DNA from: Callorhinus ursinus
Taxonomy: Eukaryota > Chordata > Mammalia > Carnivora > Otariidae
NCBI RefSeq assembly: GCF_003265705.1
Contig: NW_020312785.1
Location: forward strand, 16,461,066 to 16,525,065
DNA: 64,000 nt
Reading direction: 5' to 3'
The position numbers and the translations under genes are program-made. The notes under the pieces were generated by a model that was not told where the DNA came from, did not search any database, and saw only the letters and a program-made list of their open reading frames with translations. Below, one piece after another: positions 34,510-47,137 of this stretch (positions within the stretch are counted from its first letter, which is position 1; every line of letters begins with the position of its first letter).

Positions 34510-36260
34510 TGTTACATAAATAAATTAATGAAGTATATAACATTTTGGGATTGCTCTTTGTTTTATTTAGCATAATTCTTCAGAGCTCCATCCAAGTTGT
34601 GTGCCCATATAGTTCCCTTTTGTTGCCAAGTGGTATCACAGAATATGGATGTACCAGTTTACTTAACCACTTATTTGGTAAAGAACATCTGGGAAGAATA
34701 GTTTGGGGCTCTTCTGTATAACTCCATGTGAACATGTATAGAGTTTTAGTGTGAACATATATTTTCATTTCTCTGAGTTACGTTCCAGGAGTGCAATTGC
34801 TGGGTTGTATGGTAGAGTCATGCTTAGGTTTTTAAGAAACTATCAATTGTACTCAATTCTAAAATAACACTCTGTTTTCCATGTGTTTGTTTATTTAAAT
34901 ATGATAATATACTGATGTGTCCCCTAATTATTTATTTATAGATCCACTTAGAGAGAACTGTAATTTTTACTCTGTCTTTTAAGCCATGAACATGGTGTAT
35001 CACATCACTACAATTATTTAGATTTTATTTTATTTTTCATTAGCATTTTGTAGTTTTTAGTAAGCTGTTATATATAAATATAACAATTTGTACATAAGGA
35101 TTTAACATTTTGAGCAATTGTAACTGCTTTTGTGTTTTAATTTAGGTTTCCATATGCCTATTACTAGTGTATAGAAATACACTGATTTATATATACTGAT
35201 ATTACCTTAGTTTTTGAATAGGTTTTTAGAGTTTTGTGCATATTTCTTGGAATTTTCTACATATACAATCATACAAACTGCAGGAAAGGCAGTTTAATTT
35301 TTTTCTTTCTAATCTGTGTCTCTTTTATTTCCTTTTTTCCCAATTGCTCTAAGACTTCCTGGATTATGTAAAGTAAGAGAGGTTACAATGGATATCCTTT
35401 CCTTATTCTTGATCTAAGAAGAAAACATTTACTTATTAATCATTCAATATGTTAGCTCTATTTTTTTTTAGATGCCCTTTAACAAATTGAGGAAGTTTCT
35501 ATTTCTAATTTACTCAGAGAAGATTTTGTCACTAGTGGTTGTTGACTTTTGGCACATACTCTTTCCTTACCAACTGATATATTTGTGTGATTTTTCTACT
35601 TTAGCTTATTAATATGATAAATTACATTGATTAATTTTAGAATACCAAACCAGCCTTTCATGTCTAGAATAAAACCCATTTGGTCACAGTGTATAATTAG
35701 TTTCACATATTGCTGAACTTAATTTGTTATACATTTTCTTTTTTTAAAGATGTATTTACTTGAGAGAGAGAGAGAGAAAGAGAAAGTGGGGGGGAGGGGC
35801 AGAGGGAGAGAATCTCAAGGCAACTCCCTGCTGAGTGCAGAGCTGGATGAGGGGCTCAGTCTCAGGACCCATGAGATCATGACCTGTGCCAAAATCATAG
35901 GTCAGCCGCTTAACTGACTGAGCCACCCAGGCACCCCTTGTTATACATTTTTTTGAGGATTTTCACACCTATGTCCCTGAGGGATACTGGTTTGTGGTTT
36001 TCTTTTGTTGAACTGACCTTGGTTAATTTTGGAATCAGGGTAATATGGAATTTATAAAATGTGTTTGGAAATATTCCCTCTTCTATTTTCTAGAAGAGAG
36101 TGTGTAGATTTGGTGTTAATTGTAAATTTTTAATAGGATTCTCCAGTGCAATCATCTGTACTTGGAGATTTATTTTTGGGAGAATTTTTTAACTAAACAA
36201 ATTCAATTTTTAAAATAAATACAGGTAATCTAATATCAGTTCAGTTGTGGTAGTTTGTGC
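34510..36260 (-). mobile_element. Old L1M ORF2 (continuation)
   Basis: Antisense ORF2 C-terminal blocks ('cataattcttcagagctccatccaagttgt', 'cattttcatttctctgagtta', 'gtgcaattgctgggttgtatggtag') are followed by decayed RT/endonuclease-region antisense ('ttttgaggattttcacacctatgtccctgagggatactgg', 'ttttctagaagagagtgtgtag'). A SINE interrupts it at 35,738. Non-coding. Confidence 0.82.
35738..35937 (-). mobile_element. Carnivore tRNA-Lys SINE, reverse strand
   Basis: Tail at the low end with an AG run, head 'gagccacccaggcacccc' at the high end. A perfect 14-bp TSD, ttgttatacatttt, lies at 35,724-35,737 and 35,938-35,951. Confidence 0.96.
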
Positions 36261-38290
36261 CTTTTAAGAAATAGATTTTTATTATCTCAGTGGCAGAATT
36301 TATGTGTCACCAGTTGAATAGGTTTCTATTTCATGTGAACCTGTTCCTCTTTTATTTAATTTTCAAATATAATTCCATGGTAAACATACTTTGGAATCTA
36401 TGCTGTGTCCTCAATAGTTTAAATTCCTGCTTTATAGAAACTCCACATGTCCAACCTTCTATCCACCTATGGAAAAAAAACAAAAAACAAAAACCCAAAA
36501 CTTATTTTAGCCATCATGTCATCAGAAAACTGTATTTCAAACTGATGGGTCATAACAGAAACCCACTTTCAAAATGATTTTAAGAAAAACCCCCAGGCAT
36601 GTTTGTTCTGTAAAAAAGGCCTAGGAAGTACAAAAATGAAAGAGGAGCCATAAATGGAAGTTGATTTACTTTATGAAGCCAAAATTCCTCTGTGGTGTTT
36701 ATCCCAATTTCTACACAATAACTTGAAAATCAGAAAACCTTTGCCATCAAGCAGAACAACAAAATGGCTAAAAGAAAATAGAAAAACCTTTCCTTTCTTT
36801 GAATGCAATGTTGTTTCCCTCTTCAAAGTGCGGTTGGTTTTTAATACTGTCATTTTAACTTAATGTTAAATATGCGTTATGAGTCTTTCAGTGTCAGAAA
36901 TTTTATTGATTTTAAAATCAATAAAATAAATTAATTTTATTTATTTTATTTTTAAATTGGTATTTATATAGAGAAAAAAAGTCTATCCAAATATTTTCAA
37001 TATTATATCTAGTACCAACTTGTTATAATGGAAAATAAAAAGGCAACACTTACATGAAATCAAAACAAACTGAAAAAAAATATAATGCTGGAATGATAAG
37101 TAATCTACACAAAGGTGACATTTCTAACTACAGAGTTTTTTGCTTAGGGAATAAAAATCTAAGCAGTAGGGTGATACAAATGTGTGTCCATATAAAAAGT
37201 TGCTTGATGAAATTTTTTAATAAAATCAAATTCAGCAAAAGGGCAAATTTATTTGATGGCAAACTATGTTTGACTAAAAAATGAAATATTCAATCTGTTT
37301 TGTCATTATCTTTGCACTTCAAAAATAAGCATATATGAAAAAGTAAAAAAAAAAAAGTAATTTATATATTTATCTTTTTTTCCCTTTCGCACTGAGTATA
37401 CCTGATAATTGGGACTAAATCCGTTTATGAGTTTGCTATTGTCACGAAAATGTTATGACCATAAAACAAACAAAAGAAACTAGCCCTCCCAAAAGTCACT
37501 ATTTAAAGCAGTAATCATTCATTCTCACAAGTTTCCAGATCAACTGAGGGTCAGTAGATTGGTGGCTCTGCTGAGCTTTGTGCTCCCACACATGCCTGGA
37601 GGCTCAGTGGAGATTAGTCAGGATTCAGCTGATCTAGATTGCACTCAAATGGATCCCATGATTCGGTTCCTTGAGTTTTTCTTCCTCTCCTGAGAAAATC
37701 AAACTAGACTAGACAAGTTTTTCTCTTGACAATTTCAGATATTCTAGGATAAGTGCAATAGCACAAACATTTTTTCAAGCCTGAGCTTGCTGCTTGAATA
37801 ATCATCCCAAAAGCAAGCGGCATAGCTGAACTTTGAGTCTAGGAATAGGAAAATATGGCCAATGGAAGTTACATGGCAAAGGATGTGAATGTGAATGTGT
37901 GATCCCATTACTAAATAAGAGTAGAATGTTGAAAAAAATACTCATTCTACTATATGTCCCCAAACTTAAAAATACCTGGACAGTAGATATGTTTCTCTGT
38001 TATTCTAAGTAAACTTACTGAAACATTGTCATACAAATTTGTGGAATTCCCATTAATATGCGTGAAGAAGACCCCGCAAGAATCCGATAAATGTGGGGAT
38101 GATTATACAAAAAGGGGACTAGTATTTCATTGACAGGCTTGGTTCTCTGTTTATAAAATGATATTGATGATTCACTTTTTGTGATTATCTGAACAGAAAA
38201 TTAGGCAAATTGAAGGAGATGACAGGGGAAAAAAAAAAAGAAGAGACTCCTAATTATCAGCCTGAATACTACCATTTAGTAAGAAAAGAA
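36261..38290. other. Mostly unique AT-rich sequence
   Basis: No gene found; ORFs of 60-95 codons at 36,290-37,284 show no domains. A perfect palindrome lies at 36,900-36,927. The block 37,540-37,640 ('ggctctgctgagctttgtgctc') might be an old repeat I cannot name. Confidence 0.4.
36900..36927. repeat. Perfect 28-bp palindrome
   Basis: attttattgatttt is followed immediately by its exact reverse complement aaaatcaataaaat, with no spacer. Confidence 0.95.
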
Positions 38291-38715
38291 TGCTGCGATA
38301 CTTAATTTTATGTGTCAAGTGACTGGGTCAAGGGGGGCCCAAGCATCTGATCAAACATATTTCTGAGTGTGTCTATGAGTGTGTTTTTGGGTGAGATCAA
38401 TATTTGAATCAGTAGATTTAGTAAAGCAGATTGCCCTCCTTAATGTGGGTGGCCCTCATGTAATCAAATGAAGACCTGAATAGAACGAAAAGACTGGGTA
38501 ATAGGAAACTTCTCCTGCCTAACTGTCTTTTAAGCTGGAACATAGGTCTCCTGACTTGAGCATTGAACCTGGACTGAAACTATACCATCCGTTTTCCTGG
38601 GTCTCCAGTTTGCCAGTGCAGATCTTAGGACTTTGCAGCCTCCATAATCATACAATGCAATTTTACTATATATTTAAATATATATTTTGTTTCTCTGAAG
38701 AACCCCAAATAATGA
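38291..38715 (+). mobile_element. MLT2-type ERV-L solo LTR
   Basis: Blocks in family order: 'cttaattttatgtgtcaagtgactgggtc', 'tctgagtgtgtctatgagtgtgttt', 'gcagattgccctccttaatgtgggtgg', 'gaagacctgaatagaac', 'ctgggtctccagtttgcc', 'cagcctccataatca' and a terminal 'gtttctctgaagaacccc'. Old and decayed. Confidence 0.88.
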
Positions 38716-39235
38716 AAATACATTGGCCATTGTGGAAGTTAGCAATTAACACAAGCCTTTAAGAGAGATGACTGCTAAGAGAAGGGCCTCTGTAGTAACT
38801 AGATCATAAAAGTGAGAGGTGAGAAAATGTGAAGTGGTGAAGCCAGGGTAATTAAGAACCTAAGAAGTGGGGAAGTTTATTATGTAGGGATTTTTGAAAA
38901 ACTCACATATGTGTACAATAAAAGTCAAATATTTAGCCATATCATGCAGAGAGGGTCTCATCAGGCAAGCAGTGACAGTCAAGAGGGGATAACTTCATCA
39001 CCAGTTTGGTGAGAATTTTACTCTGTTTTCCTGATCTTACCCATGAATCTCAAATATGCCAAAGGTTAAAAGCATCTTGAAGAGGAAATTGTGGTGAAAA
39101 GATAGTTAATATCACATCCCTTTCCCTGTGTGTTTCCAAAAATTGGAGGACTCCCTGAAGGGGAAGAGGAGATGAGAATTGAATTGAGTGAGCAATTTTA
39201 AACCGATTAAGTCTGATGGAACTTAAAAAAAAAAA
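38716..39235. other. Unique sequence
   Basis: No repeat or coding signal recognised. Confidence 0.45.
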
Positions 39236-39239
39236 AAAT

Positions 39240-39373
39240 TCAATTTATTTAGAACAGACAAATAAACAGTGACAACAACAAAAACCAGTTTACTCATTTC
39301 TGCCATCTCCCCCCACCCCTCCACCTCTGGAAACCACCAATCTGCTCTCTGTTTCAATGAGCTTGATTTTTTT
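39240..39373 (-). mobile_element. Short old L1 3' UTR fragment
   Basis: 'ccatctccccccacccctccacctctggaaaccaccaatctgctctctgtttcaatgagctt' is the antisense of a common L1M 3' UTR segment. Confidence 0.6.
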
Positions 39374-39385
39374 TTTCTTGTAACT

Positions 39386-39586
39386 TTTTTTCTAAGATTT
39401 TATTTATTTGAGAGAGAAAGGGTGAGCAGGAGACGGAGAGCATGAGTGGGAGAAGGGGCAGAGGGAGAGGGAGAAATAGACTCTCCACTGAGCAAGGAGC
39501 CCAACGCAGGGCTTGATCCCAAAACCCTGGGATCATGACCGGAACTGAAGGCAGCCGCTTAACCAACTGAGCCACCCAGGGATCCC
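39386..39586 (-). mobile_element. Carnivore tRNA-Lys SINE, reverse strand
   Basis: Reverse orientation with the head 'gagccacccagggatccc'. The TSD is tttcttgtaactttttt (from 39,374) against tttcttgtaatttttta (from 39,587). Confidence 0.94.
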
Positions 39587-39603
39587 TTTCTTGTAATTTT
39601 TTA

Positions 39604-40535
39604 AAACTGAAATTTCCCGGAAAGTTATAAAACCTGTCCAAGGAACAGGAAAAGGGATTTCAAAAAGCATGATCAAAAGCAATGACTGAAGAATATTAAA
39701 CACCATAGTTGTACTCTTTTGTGAGGTAAGGGTCTACTTTCCCAAGACTGGGTTGGCCTCCTAAAGAGCCCCATGAAAAATTGCTACATCCAAATTGTAA
39801 GGTAATCAATTCACTAGAGAACTGAAGGTAGCAAATCAAGTCACTCATCTATCAAACCATGTTAGCCACAAGCCAAGGCTGAGGCCTTGGTGTCTGGACC
39901 ATGCCAGAAACGGGACCAGTGTTTCCTCAACTATAAATATTCAGCTGGCAAAATAGGACTGAAGTCAAGGTTCTGTCATTTCATTATGCTAATAGAACTA
40001 GCCCCAGATAATGACAGGGAAAAGACTGGTGGCTCATCAATCATGCACTTAAACTCTACACTCTAGAAGGGAGAACCTCTTTTCTAGACACTGAAGTTTT
40101 TCTCTGATACCCAAGTGTGCGATGGGAGACAGAAACTGGTATTTCTACATTTGTATCTCTCTCCTTGTACACTCATATGTGTATCTTTTCCCTGGAAAAT
40201 CCAATCTATGTTTCTACCTTAGCTAATGCCAAGACATATTTTAAGAAGAAAGTATTCCACTATCGCATTCAGTCCAATACCACTCCTGCATTCAAGTCTC
40301 TGACTAATGCTCTTTTATTTATTTTCATTTCAATATGGGTTTTCCTCTATCAGAACATCTGTAACATTAATTTGTGAGTATGTTTGGATGTTTTATTTAT
40401 GTACTGTATTTTCTGACTCTCCCACAATTAGATATTTGATTTCAGCAAATGTATTCAAACATTAATATTCTCAATGGCTTGTAAGTTTCCTGAAACAGAA
40501 TAGAAACTCAATATATTTGGGTAGAATGAAGTGGT
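39604..40535. other. Unique sequence
   Basis: No named repeat. An 86-codon forward frame (40,117-40,377) shows no domain. Confidence 0.4.
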
Positions 40536-40539
40536 TTAA

Positions 40540-40640
40540 GTTTTACAGCATTACTTTATGTCAGCCACTGTGCTGAGTGATGTACATATGTACTAATATT
40601 ACCTTGTACAACAAAACTATTATACTTGTAGAATATGTTT
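40540..40640 (+). repeat. Probable MIR fragment
   Basis: 'atgtcagccactgtgctgagtgatgtacatat' followed by 'acaacaaaactattatact' matches the MIR core order. Confidence 0.65.
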
Positions 40641-41094
40641 TCTATTCTCTGCCTAACATTTATCCCTGCCTCCTTTATGCTGCCAGACCCCCAGTTTGTT
40701 TGGCTATCTGCCACCCTTAAGTCCTTATTGATCTTGGCTTAACTATTATAGCTTCAGTACAATTATCAGAGAATGGATTAAATGTGATGTGTGTGGTGCA
40801 ATTCTGTGTAGATAGTAATCAAGGAGAAGCTTTCTGTAGAGCTTCTGGGAAGAGTTTCTTTGACCTTATAAAGCAATGAGGTAAAAGACCAACTCCTAGA
40901 TTTGCTACACCATCTTGACTGAATGAAGATGACTAGACTAAGAACCAGTGAGAATTTTATACTGGTACAACAACAACAAAAAAAATGAAAGCAAATCAAG
41001 TCCCTGATGAAGCAAATGAGTCACAGAATTAAAGTCTGGGGCCACACTTATCTCAGGTCTGATAATGCATGATAATAATTTTCCTTTTCTTTTT

Positions 41095-41262
41095 TGCCAA
41101 AGAAGGCAAAACTAATTACAGCATTATTTTTACCAACATTTTATATGTGGAGATGTTGAAATCCAGAGTTTAAGTAAATCATCTATTTAGACAAGTAGAA
41201 AAAAGAAGAAATTCAAATCCAAGTCTCTCTTTCCAACACTACTGTTCTTCCATGGCACCATA
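41095..41262 (+). repeat. Probable MIR fragment
   Basis: 'acattttatatgtggagatgttgaaatccagagtttaagtaa', 'gaaattcaaatccaagtctctc' and 'actgttcttccatggcacca' follow the 3' half of MIR. Confidence 0.65.
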
Positions 41263-43316
41263 GAGTTTATGAGAAGTCTCAGCAAACTAGTGAGTGACTT
41301 CACTAATTGTAGCATAATGTTATCTACTTTTCAAAGCTTGTCTACACAAGGCATAAACAAAAACAGCATTTCTCTAATATTTGTAGAAATCTCACTGAGT
41401 TATTCCACCAAATTGATACCAATATTAAAACTAAACCCTATTCTTAATGTTAATAATTTTTAACTATCTCCTTTCTTAATACGTGATACAGTTTTTATCC
41501 TTGGCTAGCGTGGACATAGATGGCTTATTTAAAATGACAACATTTGAAAGGAATAATTTTGATACTGACTTTCTGTCATGGGAATAATGAGGTTAATCAT
41601 TTACTCTGTAGTGTAGTAAGATTCCCAATGCCGATTTAATGATAATAGAGTTTGAAACAACACACTGAAGGGGAATCATGGGGAGGATCATTCAGACTCT
41701 GTATAAGGTTCTGATCCCTCCAATATATAGTTATTAAAAGAACTTTACTCCCTGTGGATAATAAAAATGATGTCCTATGGGGCAGAATAGATGAATTCTA
41801 AAAAGCAGATGCACGGAAGATAAAAAAAAAAAAAAACTGAAACATTACTTCACATTATAGAAATATACAAATGTTAAGAAAAATTTAAAACTAGAAAGCT
41901 CATCAGAATTAGAAAACAGCAAAATGCATCAAGAAGATACATGCAATCAGATATTTCAGCCATATCTCTTTTTTTGAGCAATCATAAATCAAATACTAAA
42001 AGGAAAACTAGATTGTTTAGTGGAATCACATGGCAGAGTGGTTATAAATTTGAGATATATGTCAAATAAGAAAGAAAAGAAAGAAAATTTTACACATAGT
42101 TAACTGCATGAAAAGGTCTGTTTCTGAGGAATGATATTAACTGCGTGGCAGTGCTTCTCACAATGTAAATGGATGTTCCAATAAGCAAAGGGTTTTTTAG
42201 ACTGTGGCTGGTTCTCAAGTTTCAAGCAAAAGGCAGGGACTGCATTTGCAGTATTCCCCAGAGTGGTTCTGACATCTCTCACTTCCGTCTTGGCTACCCT
42301 GACGCCACAGCTTTGCACCGTCCTGTGCTTTATGAAAAGCTCCAAAAGGGTCATTGAGTACAAGGAAAGAAGAGAATTCACTTCAAGGTTATCCTCAAAC
42401 TACTTAACACTGAATAAGAAGTCGGCTGGTGGGAAGCAAAGTTACACTAAGCAGAACAGATGGGCTCTTTGAGGTAAAGGCTAGAGCTTTATATAAGCAC
42501 TGGAATTTCATTAAACTGGCATATCCAGGCAAGTATTAGGAACAGTTTTATTTAGCCTAAATAATATTCAGTAAAAGTACTACAGTCAGAATAAGACCTC
42601 GAGAACAGTATTTGCCAAGTTGTCAGTAATCAGTATTCAATCACTGTATATGGGTAAATCCCTCATATGTATGGGTCACTTGTGGGAGCTTACTTATCAG
42701 TCCTTCTAGATAATGAACAGAAGTACAATGCAAAACAAATAGTAATTGCTGCCCCACTAATATACCATTAATACCAATGGAGGTGCCAGTCAAGTTAAGA
42801 AAGAAGAATAAAACTCAATAATTAAGTTAAATTGGTGGCATCTGAGATGGAGATAGAAGTCACCTCTTCCAAACTGCCATCAAATACCTCAGCTTAGTAT
42901 AAAAACAGACTTTCATATAGACAAGAGCCAATTTCCTGATGATTACACAGAAAGATTTGATGCCATTTGTCCCACATAATTTTGTTATTAAAATAATTCA
43001 ATTTTTAAAGAATCTAACCTTGCATTAAAGCCCAAATGAAGACAACATTTTACAACTCACATAAGAGACGATGCAATGTGCACTTTTACATTTTCAGCAC
43101 ACAAATAAACCTGTCCTCGAAGAGAACTTTACATATTTAGAAAAAGACAACTAGCAAACGGAATTCAGTGGTATTTCACTTTTGGAGGGATGAATAATTG
43201 CCTGCACCAATAGTGCAGACTGTGGAACCCTTGCAAGAAATAGATAGGAGGCTGTTATAATGAGACCTTGTCAATGGATTCAAATAAGGCAGGATCCCCT
43301 CCTGAATGTTGGTATA
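41263..43316. other. Mostly unique sequence
   Basis: No gene recognised. Overlapping open frames of 62-93 codons on both strands around 42,100-42,472 are more GC-balanced than the surroundings but have no recognisable product. Confidence 0.4.
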
Positions 43317-43776
43317 ATAGTCTGCCCTTATCCATGGGGGATACTTTCCAAGACTCCTCAGTAGATGCCTGAAACTGCAGTTAGAAGCAAACCCTATACA
43401 CACATTTTTTCCTATACCTACATACCTATGGTAAAGTTTAATTTATAAAGTAGGCACAGTTAAAGATTAACAGCAATTAACTAGTCATAAAATGCAACTA
43501 TTATAGCAATATACTGTAGTAAAAGTTTATGTGAATGTGGTCTCTCCTTCAAAATATCTTATTGTACTGTACTCAGGCTTCTTATGATGTGAGTTGATAA
43601 AATACCTACATAACAAGGTGAAGTGAGGTGAATGACGTAGGTATTGTGACGTAGTGTTGGGTTACTATCGATCTTCTGGCAAGAAGTCAGAGAAAAGGTT
43701 ATCTGCTTCCGAATCATCGTTGACCTCGGGTGACTGAAACCGTAGAAAGTGACACTGTGGATAAGGAGGGACTACT
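43317..43776 (+). mobile_element. Tigger/pogo-like non-autonomous DNA transposon
   Basis: Terminal inverted repeats are visible: tagtctgcccttatccat at the left against the reverse complement of atggataagg-like gtggataaggagggactacta at the right. TA dinucleotides lie at both borders. The interior has 'ctgaaactgcagttagaagc', 'taaagtttaatttataaagtaggcacagt' and 'tattgtactgtactcaggcttctt', which I associate with TcMar-Tigger MITE-like elements. No transposase. Confidence 0.8.
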
Positions 43777-45405
43777 ATGACAAAATCAGGAGGTTGAAAG
43801 AACAACACTGGTAAAGGGAGCTTGTCTGCTACACTAAAATCATTAGAATTGAGGCTAAAATGAGACTGATACTTGGATTTAATAGTTAACATTAAATAGT
43901 TAATGGTTAACATTAAAAGGACTGAGTAAAGTTAAATAAACAAGTAAAGGTTAACACTGCAAAAGGTTAAGTGACTTCCCAGTTATTTTGTTACAAACTT
44001 TTTTTGTCCCTGGTGCATTTCAAGAGATTAGTACCATACATGGGGGTTCAAACACACGTGCATGGGTGTGTTGGGCACGTTCATAAGTCAATGCTGTTCT
44101 TAAACTTTCAATGGCTAAAGTTTGAGGGTTTAAACTGTTTCAAGTGAAAAAAAGTTAAATTTCCTAATATGGAGGCATTTTCAATTTCATGTAATGCAGT
44201 ATGCTTTTTTTTTTTTGCAGGGGAGAGAGGGAGAATAAAACCCATTTTATTATGTCTATCTTAAAATAGTATTCAACTTTCAACTCGAGGGCATGCAAGT
44301 TTCTGTGCTTATAGATATTTAAAAGATTTAAATATAAGACTATAATTAGGATTATTTAATTTGCATGGATAATGTTTATTTTATCCTAAGCAAAGATGAT
44401 ATTTAAATTGCTGGTATAATTTGATGACAGTAGTGGTCATGGTACTCAATGGTAATTAAATACTCATTAGATTATCTTTGGAGCATTAACCTGTCCCATC
44501 TTACCTTCAGTAAAACATATTGACTCAGTGATAGATTTATAAGAACATTATTTTAAGGTTAGAACTGCTTTTGTGGAGAAAATGGGTATAAAAAGAAGAG
44601 AAACATCCTTCATTTGTCTCTATTATTCATAATCTGAATGCTCCATGAATCACAAAACTTCACATCACCCCCCCATGAAGGGAGTTGAATATTCACCTTT
44701 TAAAAAATACACATTTCATGTTCTCAAGAAGTGAAGCACATCTCCATAACATTTCCAAATAACCCTATTAATATTTCTCATGTGTAACTTCATAAGAATG
44801 GAAGGGGGAAATGAGGGGAAAAAAGGTCGTTTTATTCTCACTGCTAGATTGACAACTTGTCCCAGCCATGTCAGTCTTTATGGGAAAGTTTTTGTTATGA
44901 TAAACTTTAATGGACCTTTAATGTTTCCTTAATTTCTATCAAAGATCCCACAGTTGGTAATGCAACTGCGAATCTGTAATAATGCATCTTAAATTCAAGA
45001 AGTAGATACTGTGTGTAATTGGCTAACTGATTTAATAAAACATTTGACACCATCCTTGCAACATCAGCCAAGTTTAATGGAAGTCTGTGCATTTTCATAT
45101 TGGACAGAATGAGAACATATGCCACAATGCTCCTAGAATTGCTATAAAAATGCCTGAGTATTAAGTTTTCTCCCTAATAATTAAAGAAATAGGACATACA
45201 AAAACCTGTCCTTATATATCTTATGAAGTTTGCAGGGTTTTTACCACTGCTTTCACTCAGAAAATCAGGGTTTTTTTCCTTTAAGAACAAAACTCCAATG
45301 ATTTAACAAAACTTGTTTTCCTATACATTTTCCAAACCAGCCAAACTATATTATTTACTTGCTGATATTTCTCATTCAAAGTCAAAATGTTGGGCTCCCA
45401 TACAA
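43777..45405. other. Unique sequence
   Basis: Contains a cluster of gttaacatt/ggttaacac units (43,880-43,965) but no named repeat or gene. Confidence 0.4.
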
Positions 45406-45409
45406 TCTT

Positions 45410-45530
45410 TTTCTAGTTATGTGAAATTGCAAAACATAACTCACATGTGTGGGTCTCCAAGTCCTCATTTGTAAAGTGCCTATTCCTGTGAGATATGTGT
45501 AAAGCACATTTTACAACTCAAAAAGTGTTT
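45410..45530 (+). repeat. Probable MIR fragment
   Basis: 'ttatgtgaaattgcaaaacataactca', 'tccaagtcctcatttgtaaagtgcc' and 'gtgagatatgtgtaaagcac' follow MIR order. Confidence 0.6.
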
Positions 45531-45761
45531 TCCAAAAGAAAGTTTCCTCACAGTTGTGGTGGGGAGCAGCTTGGGGGAGCAAAATGAACGGCATGCTTGT
45601 TTTGAGATGAAAGTTGTAATCTGGCTTCCATTGATTGGGATCTGATAGAGAGGATGCCAAGTTTATATTCATAAAACAGACAGATTCTCCCTACAAAAAA
45701 AAAAAAAACTATGTAATAGTCAATGAATGACAAAGATTTCAATACTGAAATCACACCTTCA

Positions 45762-45789
45762 TCTCTCTCTCTCTCTCTCTTTTTTTTTT
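45762..45789. repeat. (CT)n followed by poly(T)
   Basis: Nine or ten CT units followed by a T run. Confidence 0.9.
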
Positions 45790-47130
45790 ATCCTAAATGT
45801 TATCTTTTTGTTTTTTGGCCAAAATAAGGGATTAATGTCACTAAAATCTGGTTTCCTTTTCAAAAAACAAGAATATGTAATGAGATTTAACACAAAAGTA
45901 GGTCTTAAAATACTGTAGTTGTTGCTGTTAAGCATTCCTTTGGAAGAGTTAAGACAAGGAAATCAATTAACATCAAAGTGGTAGTTTAGGCTTGCCAAAA
46001 GAAGGGAGTTCAAGTCATTATTTGGAATTAAAAACATAAGGTAAGATCTTGGTCTAACCTATAGTGTTATTATGTATAATGAGATATAGGTATTGAATAA
46101 ATGAAAAGTTACCTTATTGCTAGGAGTAAACTTGCTCCTGAAGAGAAAAATAATGAGTCAATACCATAAACCTTGCACTCATACGTTTCTTCCAGCCTAT
46201 AAAAATAAATGTTTGTTTATACTATAATATTAAAAAGGCAATCTTGGTGTTTATTTTATAGAGTATTATATTATTAACATAATGCTCATGTTTCACTTTC
46301 AGAAAGGGCACATTGTGTCAGGTGTAATAGAGTGTTATTAAAAGAAGCAAAGGATAATATGTCACATTAGCAAGTATGGGTTTAAGAATTGTGTATAATG
46401 TTCATGTACCAAAGAGTTGAGTTATGTTTAGACTAAATAGCATTATAAAGCTTATTATTATGAGTCATGGTAAATATTCACAATTAATTCCATAGCAGGA
46501 ATTTTGTTGTTGTTGTTTTTGTTGGAGGGTGGCGATTCCTCTACATATTGATTTTACAAAAACACAAAATGCATCTATCCTGAATGAGAATCAGTAAGTG
46601 GTTAGAAAAATTCTCCCTCAAAATGTAGAGAAGCCTATAGGATATTGTAATTGGTGTTGAGATTCTATAAATAGTTTTCTTTAGATGTTGCTGTGTTTCT
46701 AATTATACTGGAAGTTATCTTATTACATGCTACAGAGATTCTGAATAATTAAATGTAATCGAATGTAATATCTGACTTTAATCATCAGTGTCAGGAGCTA
46801 ATATGTTTTCCACATGGTGCATGAACTGTACAACCATTGAAGGATGTATTAACCAAAGTGAAAATTTTAATTTTACTCTTGAAATTAAAACATATTTTGT
46901 CATGTCAGATTTAAGGCTTTAACAAATGCAGTAGAAATCATTTCTGTATTTAAAAGAACATGACTATACTCATCAATGTATAAGTATATGATGTTTTATG
47001 AATCACACTACCATAAACAATATTATGTTAGTCTCCAGTCATTGATTCTGCTGAGTCTTTCTGTAAACCTAAGCAATTGGAGTATGAAAGTACCTGGGTA
47101 TATACAAGAGATAAACTACCATACAATTGA
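45790..47130. other. Unique AT-rich sequence
   Basis: No gene or repeat family recognised; a short GTT run lies near 46,504-46,520. Confidence 0.45.
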
Positions 47131-47137
47131 TATGTAC

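Noticed and set aside
42100..42472. Coding exon
   Set aside because: Overlapping frames on both strands show no domain and no convincing splice-site arrangement, and no neighbouring exon was found.
43880..43965. Tandem gttaacatt array
   Set aside because: Only a few irregular units; explained by local slippage.
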